64,000 nucleotides of DNA from Taenia hydatigena. Lineage: Eukaryota > Platyhelminthes > Cestoda > Cyclophyllidea > Taeniidae. Shown one piece after another: positions 48,447 to 61,400 of this stretch. The stretch is taken from NCBI GenBank assembly GCA_036345935.2, contig JADWOT020001390.1, positions 1 to 64,000 of the forward strand, written 5' to 3'. The number at the start of each line of letters is the position of its first letter. The stretch's first letter is position 1. The notes beneath the pieces were generated by a model, which was not told the origin of the DNA, ran no database searches, and was given only the letters and a program-made list of their open reading frames with translations. The position numbers and the translations under genes are program-made.

Positions 48447-51400
48447 CAATTTTATTATAATGAATTCACATGCAGTGTTTATTGTGGTGACTGCACGCAT
48501 AGGTTTATCTTAGCTAAAGAGCAGCACACCCAACATTACTTTAAGGGTTGTAACATCAAAAGATGAGGCAACCCAATTGTGGTGGACCTTTGCAGTTTTG
48601 CAAGGGTGATATAAAACCACTTTAGAATCTCTCGCAGCTCATCAGATTTGATTTATTGCAGTTATCATAAGTGCAATGACAGATGCGTCAAATGAGAATA
48701 ACTGTCTCGCACCTATCCTTCCCAATCTCAGTCTCTACAATGGTTATTTGCCATCTTCCGTACCGATGAAATGGCGAAGATGGCGTGCCAAGACTCATAA
48801 AGCGGGCTTTACTAACTGGGTGAAACTTGATGAAATGGGATTGTTAGAACGAGATCTTTTAAAGGGCTTGACAGTGCTCAAGACGATGTCTCTGACGCGT
48901 GTACAATATTGGAGATGTTTTTATGGTTCCGACTTTTGTGGTTTTGTAATATAATAAAGGTCCTCTGAAAAAACTCCAGGCAATCACCGGATTTCAAGTC
49001 AATGGAAATGTCAAGTTCTCTAAAGAAGCCACCTACAGCCCAAACATGCTTGTTTGCTAGAGTGCGAGGAATTTTCAGCCGTGTAGCTAGCGTGAAGAAC
49101 TACGTATGTCAACGAGGTGCATGCGATTGCTAAGCAGGACGCCGAGAACATCATCACAAGTCGAAACCACGTGTTCCATCGGTTAATAAGTAATGCGTGT
49201 TGGGCATGTAATGCTGCCGTTGTGCTTCGCGCTGCACATTGAACAAGAAAAGTTGTTTAACTCGGCATGGGGTAAGTCACCCCAATTGCAAGCAAATAGC
49301 AGTTAGGAGAAATTAGGCAGTATAACCCATAGCCACTTATCTAAATTGCCATTTCTCTTGGCATTCCATACCTCACAAAGATAGTTGCACATCTGAAACG
49401 TAAATTTTCTTGCGCCAAAGGCGTTAAGAGACGTAGTCTAACGCTTACACATAAAGAAGCTTTGAGGTTTACCAACCTCTTTAACCGCTGCTGCTCTAGA
49501 ACTGCTGCGCGAATTTCTGTGACACAAATGGTACCTGTAGCTTGGTTCAATAGCTTTGACGGTCTTGTATCTAGTCTAAAGAATGCTTCTTGGATTAATC
49601 TATTTAGCTAGACCTTTTCTAAGCACTATACACTGATGTGTTGTGACCCTATGTGCTAAGAAATGCTGATGGGATGTGGTGCTAAGGCCGCTTAAAAAAT
49701 AATTGGCTTCTATATAGTAGGGTTTTTAGCTCGCTGTTCATTATCTCATTGTTAAACATGGATAACAGAGACGGGATTGACATCCGACTCTCTTTCGTCC
49801 AGTTAGGTAAAAGTTACGTGTGCAGACGGGAAATGACTTGACGTAGTTCAGAGATTGTGCGGGTGTGCCGCCACCGCCTGAGTTCGCCTACCTCCATGTA
49901 CGCGACAGTACTTTCTAATTCTGTGTAAGTTTGATTGCAGGACATACTTAAGGTCACCCATTTTCACCGCATTTGTTAACAAAGCATTTCGAATGACATA
50001 TGTGCACCAAATATTTTAGCAAATCTTAGTTCTTTTAGACCTGTATGCTTAGTGAAACCTGAACCTATACGAGTCTCAGACTACTTCCAAAGTTCCCTCT
50101 CGAAAAGGCATCGTGGTATTCTTTCGTATTATGAAGCGTTACTTTACTTTTTTTGTACTCTGCCAACTATCTGTTCAGCTTCTTTGGATTGCCACAACTT
50201 TTGCTCACTTCAAACTCTTCTGGGATTGCATCACACATGTGATTAATGCATCGTTTTAATCCCTTTACATTTGTTCATACCCTAACTATTAAGCCATGCT
50301 GTAGTACGTCAGTGGATAACCTTGATTAAGCTAATGCCTTTTTTACGGGCATTACCATCAGCATATGCCTGCCAGTCACAGCCATTGCACATAAATCTAT
50401 TTTGAATAGAAATGTTTGATGTTGAGCGATGCAGAATATGCTAGTAAAGGGATCGTCACCGGAAGCGCCTTTATTGGTGGTAGGTAAATCTCCAGCTCAC
50501 GCGTTAACCAATCATTCGTTAATGAATCCATGTTAGAAACCACCTGATTGCAAAGTTTCATTATTCAATCTGTGTTGATTACGAGACCAGTAAGTAGGCA
50601 GGCAAGTAAGTGGGGAGTTTTTGCAGGTTTTTATCAAGAAGTTGCCCCACATTCTAACAGTGCAGGCTCTATGGTACGCTATTTTTACCACCAAGATCCA
50701 CTTTGTCTCTCATCACGATACTGCCAAATTGACTACAATGACAGTACGTATTTTAAGCCACATCTGACCACTTCTGAATGTCACCAAGATTTTATGTCTA
50801 CGAAAACACAAATGTCGCTCGCGGACTGCAGCGAAATTGTTTGATGCTGCTCTGGACTACCGCAAAGGCAATCTGATTGCGGCAGGTGGTTGAGAACCAT
50901 TCGGTATGGCGACGCAATGGACATAACGGCTCACTAATCTTCCCCTTAATGTCTCACAAGTGGTCAACAAGATTGAAGCTAAACCTGGAAGCAGTCACAA
51001 AGGAGTTCTATCTAGAGTAGAGGTGGATAGTTCATTTGCTAGATTAGGAGCGCAAAAAATGTCCATCCAATCTTTTTCTAACTGTAAAACTGGCCCTGCA
51101 CTCGAATTTGCCGGCCGTTAGTAAGGCGGAGCCCATTGAGTAGTATGCACACTTTGACAGTCCAAGAGGTAAGTTTTCATCCATTTGCGTGGTGAAAGCA
51201 GCTCTCAGGCTCTCAAATTTAGTGGAACGTCCTGTAGTTGCTCTACAATTGCTCGGCAAGGCATCATGGTAGGCAACGTGGCCCTATCTGATGGAGATGA
51301 TTACATGCGAGAATGACAGGTAAATGGTTACGGTTTCCAAATTTCTTCTCGTCAATCTCAATCCTCTCATTTGGTGATTTGGTTTATTTGTAGGTGGACA

Positions 51401-53201
51401 TCCCGTACACCCACAGTCATCGTTGAGGGCTTAGAGATTGATGAGACGTTCGCTTTTTTTGGACTTGATGCCCAGAATCCAGTCTACCCATTGGATAACC
51501 TGTCAGACTCTCAGCCATCCGCATCCATCAAATCAATGCAGATAAACGAGTGTAGAAAGCCTGCCTTCGAAAGTTGGTGCTCAAATATCCGTCTTGAAAA
51601 TATAATCCTTATAGACGTCCTTTTGTTTCTTCCAGCTTTTCAAACCGATGCGTCACGCAGCGCATGCGAAAGGTTTGGATTTGATGGCCAAATGTTATCG
51701 AACACACCCCAAACCAGCCACCGGTACACGCAGTCACAGCTTAAATTTGGTCTAGTGGAAGTGGTGGATCGCGATTTCATTACGTGCTCTTGATATCACA
51801 ATCATTGAAATCAGAGCTCACTGGCCGATGTTGTATTTGGAACTGCTGCTTCATGCTATTAGGTGAAGCTCAGAATTCAAAATGAGTGCTTGATTAAATA
51901 AGACTGGCTTTACAAAGCTTAGGAAATGTTTGCCAGTGATGCTGCATAGGGGGGTCTATAAGGTTAACATGATTTTCTCTCACAGGCAGTCTATACTAAA
52001 ATCTTTACTGTTTTGTAAGTTCCCTTTCTTGCAGTATCCCACTGGGCGCCAGTAGGCAGCTCTTCGCTGTTAAGGGGGATAGCGTTAGAACCCATTAAGA
52101 CCTTCAACGCTTATAAAAGGTACCTTCATACCAATAGAATAAAAGTGATTTGCAGGAGACCGAAACGTTATTCAGATAAAACTGTGGCGAGCACCACCCA
52201 CATTAAGCAATTTGCCTCGTAATTGGACAACTTGGACACCAGAACTTTGAACCAATAAGGGAGGTGACCGCTATAGTATGCGGCTAGGCACAGAGAAGGT
52301 TATACCAGAAAATGTAGCTGTTAGAAAAGAAGGTATTAGGCCCTATGTTATAGCCCCGTACCTTAGACACCTAAGCAGGTAAGCGTGTAATGTGAAAAAC
52401 TTCGTTTGCATAAATGACGTAGCGGCAATGATGGTACTTAGAGTAACATTGACAAAGAGGACAGAGGTGATGAGGGTGAAGGTTGCTGCTCATTCATGGC
52501 AAGGAGTGAAAACGTCCACCCACTCCATCGTGTTCAATACCAATGGCGTGTGGTATTGCAACTCGACCATCCAAATATCTAAGCTTACTTACATGGCAAC
52601 TACCCATGAAGCATAGAATTACCATTTAATTTTTCGTTTTCTAATGAGTCTACTAGCAGCAAAATTAAGGCAATTATTGGGTAACCTGTTCACCCACCTG
52701 CGCACTTATCCATCATTTACCAATTAATTAAGTAAGTGGCCCTTACATGCACTCCCTCGATGTCCAACCATTTTCTTCGATCCTACTCTGATGTGACTAC
52801 AAAGTTTGCCAATCTCTTCGCAGCTCTTTTGGCGACTGACATCCATTCTTAATTATGAGGCTCTAACGCATTCCATCTTACTCTAATTAGCATTTTTAGT
52901 TCTCCGGTAAATGTCGTATCTATCTGAACATATTCCACCTTATTAGGTCTATTTGCGCATTGCAAGCGACAACTGTGAATAAAGCTAAAGCGCCTAAATT
53001 ATGCTCTACTTCGTAAAGATATAGCTGCTCGACATCTTCACTTTGTTATGCGGCAGCAATCCTGTTGCCACCCACAAGAACCATGTTGACATCAATACAT
53101 TCGCCATTAGTTTAGTAACAAGAACACAAATGAAGTCGTGTGGCGCTGTCTAACTTCGCTTTGTGCCATCGCAAGCAGCGGATGGGACGAGGGAATTTCA
53201 T

Positions 53202-53274
53202 TGCCCTAGAAAAAACTCAAACTCGTAATCCTCCGATCTAAGGTCAGACGCTTTACCCATTAGGCCACGAAACT
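53202..53274 (-). pseudogene. tRNA-Arg-like pseudogene with UUA-type anticodon loop
   Basis: The minus strand carries the A-box-like string GTGGCCTAATGGGTAAAGCG, then an anticodon arm TCTGA-CCTTAGA-TCGGA whose five pairs are intact (one G-T). This layout closely matches eukaryotic tRNA-Arg (GTGGCCTAATGGATAAGGCG, with TCTGACTTCGGATCAGA). The anticodon position reads TTA instead of TCG. The T-loop reads TTTGAGT, the T-stem does not pair (ACGAG against TTTTT) and the acceptor ends do not pair, so it is not a functional tRNA. It may be a dead gene or a tRNA-derived repeat. Confidence 0.6.
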
Positions 53275-54629
53275 AATAATTAGCGTTCAACTTTACCCTC
53301 TTTCCCTCTTAATCATTATCAACTGCTGCAGTCAAACGGCGCTCATCCTCCTTATATCAGTCCATTTTTCGCAAATGTAATGCAGTGGTTTTAAAGTTTC
53401 TGTAAGCACAAACCAATTCTGCTACCAATGACGCCGTGGCAGTGTTTGCGGCTGTGCTTACGGTAGATGCCTTACGAAGCAGGCGTGCCATCAGGTGACG
53501 ACGGGCAAGGAAGATGGGCAGTTGTTCGCTATTTGATTCCTACTTTCAGCTTTATTGGCCGTACCCCATGTGGCGCTTTATCCTCTCCGCGAAAACGATA
53601 ATTGTTTTATTCTAACACCACAAAACTCATTGGCCGCAGTCCAGAGCATCAGCTTTTTCGCAAAATTGAACCAATTTGAATGCCGTGTTGACCCTTAGTA
53701 TGACAATCGTACGGCTTTAGTGGGTTATTACTTGTTAAATTACCCAACCAACCAAATCAGAGGCAAAGAAGAAAAACACATCACTGCTTTTGAATGCGTA
53801 AAAGTTTTGGTCGTGTTCGCTGTTTCTTAGCTAGAACAAAAGCGTACTTCTGACCGCGTGCAGGTTACGAGAACAACCGTTTTTATTTGTTAAGGATCAA
53901 TTGACGAATCATACTTTCGGTGCCTAAAACAAAAATATGCGTTGGGGTCAAATGTGAGTCGAAAACGTCAGTAGGGTTCCGATCGCCTCCGTTATATGGA
54001 AGAGCTTTGGAAGGATTTCGGGTGGAATTCGAGAACGTTTGGAGAAATGTGGCTGGCAGAGACGGTTGTCTAGCACAATAATTTTACAAACGTGCTGCCA
54101 TCTGAGGGTGAGGAATTGAAGTGCGGAAGGAATCTAAACATCCTCATTTAGCCGGAAGCGTCAAGGTAGCTGCACACCTTAGAAGCCAATTTAGATATGC
54201 ATCAGCACTTTTAAGTTGTAAGCTCTTTCGCACCCAAACCTTTAGCAATGTAAGTGATCGCCATTAGAATGCGAAAAAGTTAACTCAAATGTAATGAAAG
54301 TAAATTTTATAAACAAAGAGAGATAAAGCTTAGAAACAGAAGATGTAAAGGCTTCTAGTGCCAGCGATTATCAGGGAAAGCCAGCGTGGACTTGAGTTGT
54401 GCCAAAGATGGCGGGTTTATAACGGCTGGTGCTGGGGCTACGTTAACACAATGCTATAAAGCCACGTAGTCACCATGATTACCGGATTTATCGTTGCCTG
54501 CCAACTACGATTGCAATGAACTAAAATAAGACCTCAGAAGCCTTTATGCGCAGTAAATGCTCACTGCCATTGGGCCGTTTTGGGTGAAACAGGAATGTAT
54601 GACTGCACTTGCATTGGAAAGCATCCACA
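53275..54629. other. No gene recognised
   Basis: No frame above 60 codons worth noting and no structural RNA or repeat was seen between the tRNA-like sequence and dispersed repeat family 2. Confidence 0.5.
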
Positions 54630-55097
54630 TGACTAAAATTTTGGAGGGTCTGCATTATCGTCAGCAACTACCAGCACCGGTGGGCTTGCCTACAGTGCAT
54701 TAAATAATGTAAGCCTGTGCAAACCATCGACTACCACGCTCACTTCAACTATTATAACGCAAAATTTGCACTTGTCAAACGCGTCGCTTAATTTCACTGC
54801 AGGATTATACTGATCCAGAAAAGAATCGACTGACAGTCGCGCGCCTTATTTAGCGATTGAGGATTAATCACAGCAAACTATTTTATATGGCAGATGCAAT
54901 TTTCGGCATTTCGTCACATTACCATTGACGCGTAAGTAGGTCCGCTCTGATGGGGCACGCTCGGCAAAGCGTAGAATACAATTGTATTAAGTGGCTGGTA
55001 TGCTGAAATTTATTGCTTGGCTATGGAGAGCCACAGCACAATGCTGAGCCTTTTTTCGAATTGAGGGAACGTTCCTGTCCATGGTCTCAGAGTTTTT
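54630..55097 (+). repeat. Dispersed repeat family 2, copy 2
   Basis: This is the co-linear partner of 33090-33572. Strong blocks are AACTACCAGCACCGGTGGGC, GCAAACCATCGACTA, ACTGATCCAGAAAA, ACAGCAAACTATTTTAT and GAACGTTCCTGTCCATGG. Same strand, about 21.5 kb away. No long terminal or inverted repeats were found. Confidence 0.7.
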
Positions 55098-57639
55098 TAC
55101 CTTCATGGTTGCTCGCATGAAAAACAGCATGAAAATAAAGGAGTCCGCCTAGGCGAACCTGCTGTCGCAAAACAACGCTCACCTACAATTAAGTTGTTGC
55201 TTATTCTTGTCAATTTGCACCGACCATGGAACTTGAACCGCGGAAATAAATAGAGCTGCAGTAAGTCAGTGCATTGGTTGCAGTTATTGCAGGAGTCGAC
55301 ACTGAACCTCGACATGTATACTGTTTGATTATAAGCGGATTCTCATAACCGATGCAGTGCAAGTCCTTCAAGATATTTAAGCTTTTATGCGCAAGCCAGC
55401 TCTTGGAAGCGCATAATGGGGCTTTTTCGACCATCAAAATGAGTGAGTCTGTCTGCGGTCGATTTTAAGGTGGAGGATGATAGAGACGAGCCTGTGATAT
55501 TTAGATAGCAGTAGCGAACAGGTTTCCATTTGTGCTGAGTTTAAATTTAGGTGGCGAATTTTGGATCATGGGCCAGCCTTTGGACTAGTTTCCGATCCAA
55601 CCAACTAGCAGCAGCTACTGTCTGAACTCAAATGTGAGGACAAGTACCATCAGAATTCGTCAAACTGGCTAGATAATCGTGTGCACAAACAGTTGTAGGA
55701 AGTGTCGCGAAGAGAGAAGCTTGCCATTTCGTCACCAGCTGTGGGGACTTAGTTCGACGCTCCATAGCGCCTTAATGACACAACAGCTTAAAGATCATAT
55801 TGGAAGAGAAAGGAGCTCTGACTGTAGTCAGAGGATTCCCAGCACATTGGTATGCCACTGCAAACTACTATCCTTTTGTTACTATGCTGTGATGCGTCAT
55901 GTTCTTTACCGGGTCAATTCTTACACCTATAGAATCAGGTGGATATCACAGGAGTCTCACGCTTAGACAACTACTTCTTACAGAACCACTTTATGCCAGA
56001 ACAAAGTAATTTGCGTAGCAATCTAATGAATCGCGTTCTGGAAGCTGTAAATCACTCCAAGACATGGCATTCACGCCATGCTAATGGCCCCTCATCCTTT
56101 TTACACTGTCGTAATCAGTATGTTCTCTCGCACAGTCTCAGCTTATTGCCACAGTGACGAGAATTCAGGACACTACATCCTCTATAGTGAGCTTCGGTGA
56201 TCATATTACCCGTTAATCGGTGATAAATGCAGAGCTTAAGCCAGCAGCCAGCTCTCCATTCAATCTCAGTTGAAGGATCAATTGAGAAAATGGATGAAGG
56301 TGAGAAGTAATGAAGATCATTGCTAAAGCAGGGAGCATTAGGTGAGTGTGAGCTAACGTGGACTCACGAGCCATCGGCTAATGCGTTGCATCATGCACGT
56401 CAGCCTTGTGACCTAAAGGCGCACTATGTTGAAACTCCAATGCTTTAAATGACTCATGGTTTCTGCAAAACATTTTCATGTAGATTCATGCAAAATAAAA
56501 AATTACTTTGCACCATTAAAGGCTAAACGTCTGTTGAAATGCAACTTTAACGGCTGCAATTGAATTAAACGATTTGTTTCCGATATCTTACCATTGTTCA
56601 AAATGTGACGTTCAACCTCCACATTGTTGTAAAACACAAGCAAAAAAGAACAGAAGAAAGCTTTTGTACCGTGAAAATCCTTTGGTAAGCTGTACCTACA
56701 GAAAGAGAAGTAAAGCCTTTTATTTTCTGCCGCCATTTATAAGAGAACTGGTATTTAGCACGGAGTCGTCCAATGCTGTGAGTGGTGCAGAGGACGGTAG
56801 CTGAAGACCTATCGTCAAAAGGACCCAAGTATATTTTGCGACACGAGATATGGGACTTGATGATATTTGCAGAGGATGAGATGGCACCAGATTCTACAAT
56901 TTGTCTGATTCATAACACGGAGGCCATTGGGTGCATGCGCACTAGTCATGTGATCAACAAGCAGGCGACCTTCTTAGAGCGTGCCTAAGCCTCTCTGCAT
57001 AAGCCTTCCAAAAAGAGGCGTGCATAACCAGAAAATTTATTTTATAAGATCGACAGCTAAATGCGTGTAGCGATGACTCTTAGCAGCTAAAATTAATGCC
57101 GTTTGCATGCCCATAAATGTATAAGAACAGCCTTAACTTTGGCGGCTTTTTAAAGACTACTGAAATATTCTTTTGCTCATTTTTCAGCATTCACATGATT
57201 TATGAAGCTTAGTGAATTTGCAATGAGGTTTTGAGTTGAACGTATCAGTTAAAAAGCATTTATAAGGAGCGATATATCAGCATTTCCACTTACAGCAAGG
57301 AAACCGCTCTAAACCTCATCGTGTTATTCGCGTAAATCGTTATTTGTAAACAAAATTGTCGGGTGTTACGAAGAGAATTCGAATTATTACCTAAAGCAAG
57401 AGCATAAGATTAGCTGACTTTGCTTTTATAAACACAGTGAGGGCACTAATCTCAAAAATTGTGCAACGTAATTACTAGAGTAGCGTCACTGACGACTTTA
57501 TCAAACCTCTGCCGAGACATCATTTTGCTTGGTTTTCGTTATTTATTGTGTACTGCATGAAGCATAGTGTGTTTGCACCGAGACTTTATTGCAAAAGTGC
57601 AGGTTATAAAGTGCAGATACAGGGAGTGCTGCGCGAGCA
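55098..57639. other. No gene recognised (2.5 kb)
   Basis: Frames are at most 95 codons (55679-55966 plus), without motifs. At 56205-56218 there is a 12-base resemblance to the taeniid spliced-leader start, rejected below. Confidence 0.5.
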
Positions 57640-58180
57640 TTCGCCATCGGGAATAAAGAGACACTTTTTGCCGTAGATTGGTCAGTTTTTGTCTCTGCGG
57701 CTGCAGCTGAAATAACTAATAAAGGGCTTTATATAACTGTTCGTTTTGTTCGTCTTTAGTGAAAAAAAGGTTTGGCTACAAATTGGTCTTTTTCTTTTTA
57801 AGCATAGTGAGAAGTAATTGACAGAGAAAGTTCTGCCACACATTGGTTCATTTTTTTTTCACGCGACTAAAGCGAGAATTCACCCACACAAAAAATACTT
57901 CCATGCAGGTCAGTTTATTTTATTTACGCGTCTTTAGTGAAGATGAATTGCCATAAAAAGTTTTTGTCGATTAGATTTTTCGTTTGATGCCTATGTTTGG
58001 GGTGATATGACAGTTTCGCTGTAGTCTAGTACCTTTTTGCCTATTTAAACTTAGTGAGAGTTAATTGACAATATTAGTCTGTTGATGATATGACGCTGCA
58101 CACGTGACTGCGGTGAGAGTACTTGACAGGGCAAATTTTGCCGTGGATTGAATCAGTTTGCTTACCTTACTTTTGAGGGT
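57640..58180 (+). repeat. Decayed tandem array, period about 50-66 bp, 8-9 units
   Basis: A recurring word order can be followed through the region: TTTAGTGAGA, then AATTGACA, then a TTTTGCC-like word, then ATTGGTCA, then a T-rich run. TTTAGTGA-type words start near 57755, 57803, 57867, 57933, 57996, 58051 and 58111. ATTGGTCA/ATTGGTC/ATTGGTTCA-type words start near 57675, 57781 and 57842, with GGATTGAATCA near 58143. Spacing is about 48-66 bp. Units are strongly diverged, so this is an old minisatellite. Flanking units may extend left to about 57540. No coding frame spans it. Confidence 0.6.
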
Positions 58181-58410
58181 TTTTATTTAATAAAAATTTT
58201 ATCTTTGATTTGTTTGATTTTATGTGAATCAAAAAGCATTGACGTGTTTTGTTAACTTAACTGCTATACGCATCTATGGATGGTCGCCAAAATATATCGC
58301 CTAAGCAAACTCGTTTAGGCATTTTGGATGCTTATGTGACGCTTCCACGTAAGCACCTAACCACTTCCTTAAGAAACGCAAGTATTTGTTGAGACTTGAT
58401 TTTAAACATG

Positions 58411-58480
58411 TTCATAGTGGCTTGACGATTAAGGATTCGGCTTAGCAACCGTGGCTCCAAATTCATACCTCGAGCCAAGC
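58411..58480 (+). repeat. Possible tRNA-derived SINE fragment
   Basis: TAGTGGCTTGACGATTAAGG resembles a Pol III A box. About 35 bases later, AATTCATACCTCG matches a decayed B box (TTCGAACC type, about 6 of 10). GAGCC follows. The anticodon arm folds poorly, so this is not a tRNA gene. There is no second copy in the window to confirm a family. Confidence 0.3.
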
Positions 58481-61400
58481 ATTCTGTCTCATCCCTCTAA
58501 ACTGCACTCCCAAGCTCAGTTTTATGGAATATTGCCGCTTGAAACAATGAAGCTCTCGGCTAGAGATCATGTCACACCATCATTCCGCTTGCCGAATAGC
58601 CGCTAAGAATATATGGACTAATTCATGAAATATGGAATATTTCTCAACTAAGACAAACGGTAATTTTCTGTACGGCTACCACTAAGGACGTAATTATTGC
58701 TTCCTTTAAAGGCTGCTAATAGCGCACCATTCGCTATCATTTCCAGGAATGTCGAAGGGTGACAGTCCCTCCTTAAAAACATTGAATACCACAGGATTAT
58801 CCATTCATTCGTATCAATCACCAAATGATGGTGCTAACTCTCTGGCAACGACATTTAATGTCTTCTGCATTCCTTCAAGCAAAGAAGCGAATCTCAGGAG
58901 CATTTTCATCACCCAAATATTTGTAAAAAGCATGCACTTTGCTCACGCAAAGTCCAGTTTTAGGACTTCTGCGGCATAAAATCTACCAATAATTGTCGCC
59001 TAGATCGCAAGGCCATCCCATAATGCTGACGACAACCTTATCAAAAAATGAGATATCGATGTGAATGGAAAGTACCGAGTGTATCAACAAATGGCAACAT
59101 CGCAATAAGCCTGCGTTTTCGCACAGCTTGACTAAAGCTGGTATCCATAACGTGCATCCAATGAAGCGACTACAGACTAGACACAATTCAAAGGCCAGCG
59201 TGAGCACTTATAAAGGCTTTAAAAGAATGTGATGCAACATTAAACGCTGTTTTAAATGCCGAAATTATTCCTTTTAATGAAAATTTGGAGCAACTATCTT
59301 AATCTCGGCATCCACTTATCACAAATAAGTAAAAAAACTATAATTATCAGTGGCTGCATCATTGTAAAGCAGTAAGCTACAAAATAGCTAACGTATGTCA
59401 TCTTCGCTATCGTACTGTATGTAAGGGGTGGCTGAAAAGGCTAAATAAGTTAGAGCACGAAAGTGGAAGGGAGAGAGAGACGGATTTTATTGCGGCATAC
59501 CCGGTTTTCTCCTGTCTATACCATCCACCATGTTTTCGCCTGGAAACGTCGCTTGTCTAAATGTTACCTCGAATCACCATAATGTAAGATGAATAGAGCC
59601 TTAATATTTGGCGTCCATAGGTATAATGAATCAAGTGGTTGAGTTGAGAATATAAGTCCCATTCTTCATAAGCGTATCTCGTTAACTCAATGCATTCTGA
59701 ACAGCGATGTGCGGGATATGCTTCCACGGCTTAGGAGTCTTTTATGCAAGCAACCAATGTACTCGCTGCAATAGACTGCGTGTTTAAACTTGCTTGTAGT
59801 CACCAGGAAGCGAAACTTGCCTGGCAAAATTGGCAGCCACAATCAGTCAACAGCAACAATTTGCGTCCGTTGTTGCCACAACATAATACTGGGCGGCAAT
59901 AATGTATAGAGCTATCTGGATGATCGGAGCTACGTTTTATGCTTTTGCTTCATTAACTTTCTCACTGCTGAAGAAATTGCGATGAGGTGTCGGTTTTAGC
60001 TTTCCAAAATATCCCTTGTTTTGAGTTTTAAACCTGCATATTCTGTTCTTCACAAGGAAGACCAAATTCAAAACATTTAGCTAATCATTCGGGGGCGCAA
60101 TGAAGGGGCAAGGGAAGTGCGACGATTCTAGACATTATGACCGTACTGTCCTAAGAATACCACAATATGCGGCCGTCGCTCCACCGCATTTTAATTGCGT
60201 GTAAAATTAATAGCGCATTCAGGGAATCACCTAAGTTACTTACTGAATGTTGCCGTAAGCTCTGTCACAAGATCTCACTCGAATTGGCTTTCATATTTTG
60301 GGTTGCCTATAACGCCAACTAATAAATTTTTGCACTCTCTATGCTCTACAGATTCGTAAAACTTGTTTTTACCCTGCATTTAAAGACTGATGAGGCATTG
60401 GTTTGAGCATGCTGAAATAAAGTCAGCCAAAATGCTTGGTGCATTAAGACGGCTTCTTCGACAAGCAGCTTCGCATTCTGTAAAGAAAAAGACTAGATTA
60501 TAAGAGTCCTTCACTGACGGCACGTAACGGGAAAGCAAGTTTGCTGCAGTAAATTTGATCACACGTGTGTGCCGCTAAAAGTTTTGGCTAAACACGCAAA
60601 AAACTGCTGCTCTGTGTTGCAATTGCATGCTTGGTTGAGAACTGATCAAGAAGGTTCCATGTCTACCCATTGAATTTGCTGCAAGTCTTGCTACATTATC
60701 TCGTGCAACTCGCTCTCCCCTTGACCGAAATGGATGCTTATAGATGTACACATTGCTTAGTGCCATTAAGAAGCATTTTCTTATGCTTGACGCAAATAAA
60801 TTGAGAGCACAACTGTAGGCAGATCGTGATCTTAAGATACACTATTATATGCATCTGCATTAATGTGCGTATGAATGAATACCTACGTAAATGCATGCCT
60901 TTATGCAGAAGTATGCGCGTAAATGCGTGGCAAGTAGGAGCAGTTTATGAATGGTTGAGTTTAATTCAGTATAAAAATGCTTGTTTTAACACAAATGAGA
61001 AAGATTTGTGCAACAGGTGATTAAGTCAGTCGAATCGCAATGAGGGAATTTATTCCATTAATTCAATGAAAGAATGTTAAAAAGGGGTGTGAGGAATGCG
61101 GAGGAAGATGAGAAGAGTAACAAGTAGAAAAAGAGTTTATAAAAACCTGCGTTATAAAAGTTGGGTCTCTTAACCGGTCTCCGTTGCGAAATCTCCAGAA
61201 TCGAGATTTCAACTCGAGGAAATCGAGCGGTATAAAACACAATATATTTGCCAAGGATCATTATAAATTGGAAGGAATGGATCGTGTTGCGGCTAAAAAG
61301 GAAAAGCAACGATGAGTAAAAGAAAAGTGAACAAATAAAAAGTGAGATGCTAGCAATGAAAAAGGCAAGAAGAGTGCCATTTTCGAGAGATATTCAAACG

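Larger units (their letters stand above)
41655..53201. other. No gene recognised (11.5 kb)
   Basis: The longest frames are 140 codons (51371-51793 plus, beginning at TTG), 98 codons (50548-50844 plus) and 92 codons with an ATG (48676-48954 plus). The last is preceded by TTGCAG and has AATAAA overlapping its stop, but its product resembles nothing I know. Simple features are a pentamer run at 44910 and a palindrome at 48424. Confidence 0.5.

Noticed and set aside
48676..48954. 92-codon ATG frame with TTGCAG upstream and AATAAA overlapping the stop
   Set aside because: The signals are short and the product is unrecognised. There is not enough to call a gene without transcripts or homologs.
51371..51793. 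140-codon plus-strand open frame
   Set aside because: It begins at TTG, has no recognised domain, no convincing splice partners and no repeat support. In 64 kb of both strands, a frame of this length is expected by chance.
56205..56218. CCGTTAATCGGT, resembling the start of the taeniid trans-spliced leader
   Set aside because: Only about 12 bases match. The remainder of the leader, a donor site and an Sm site are not present downstream.
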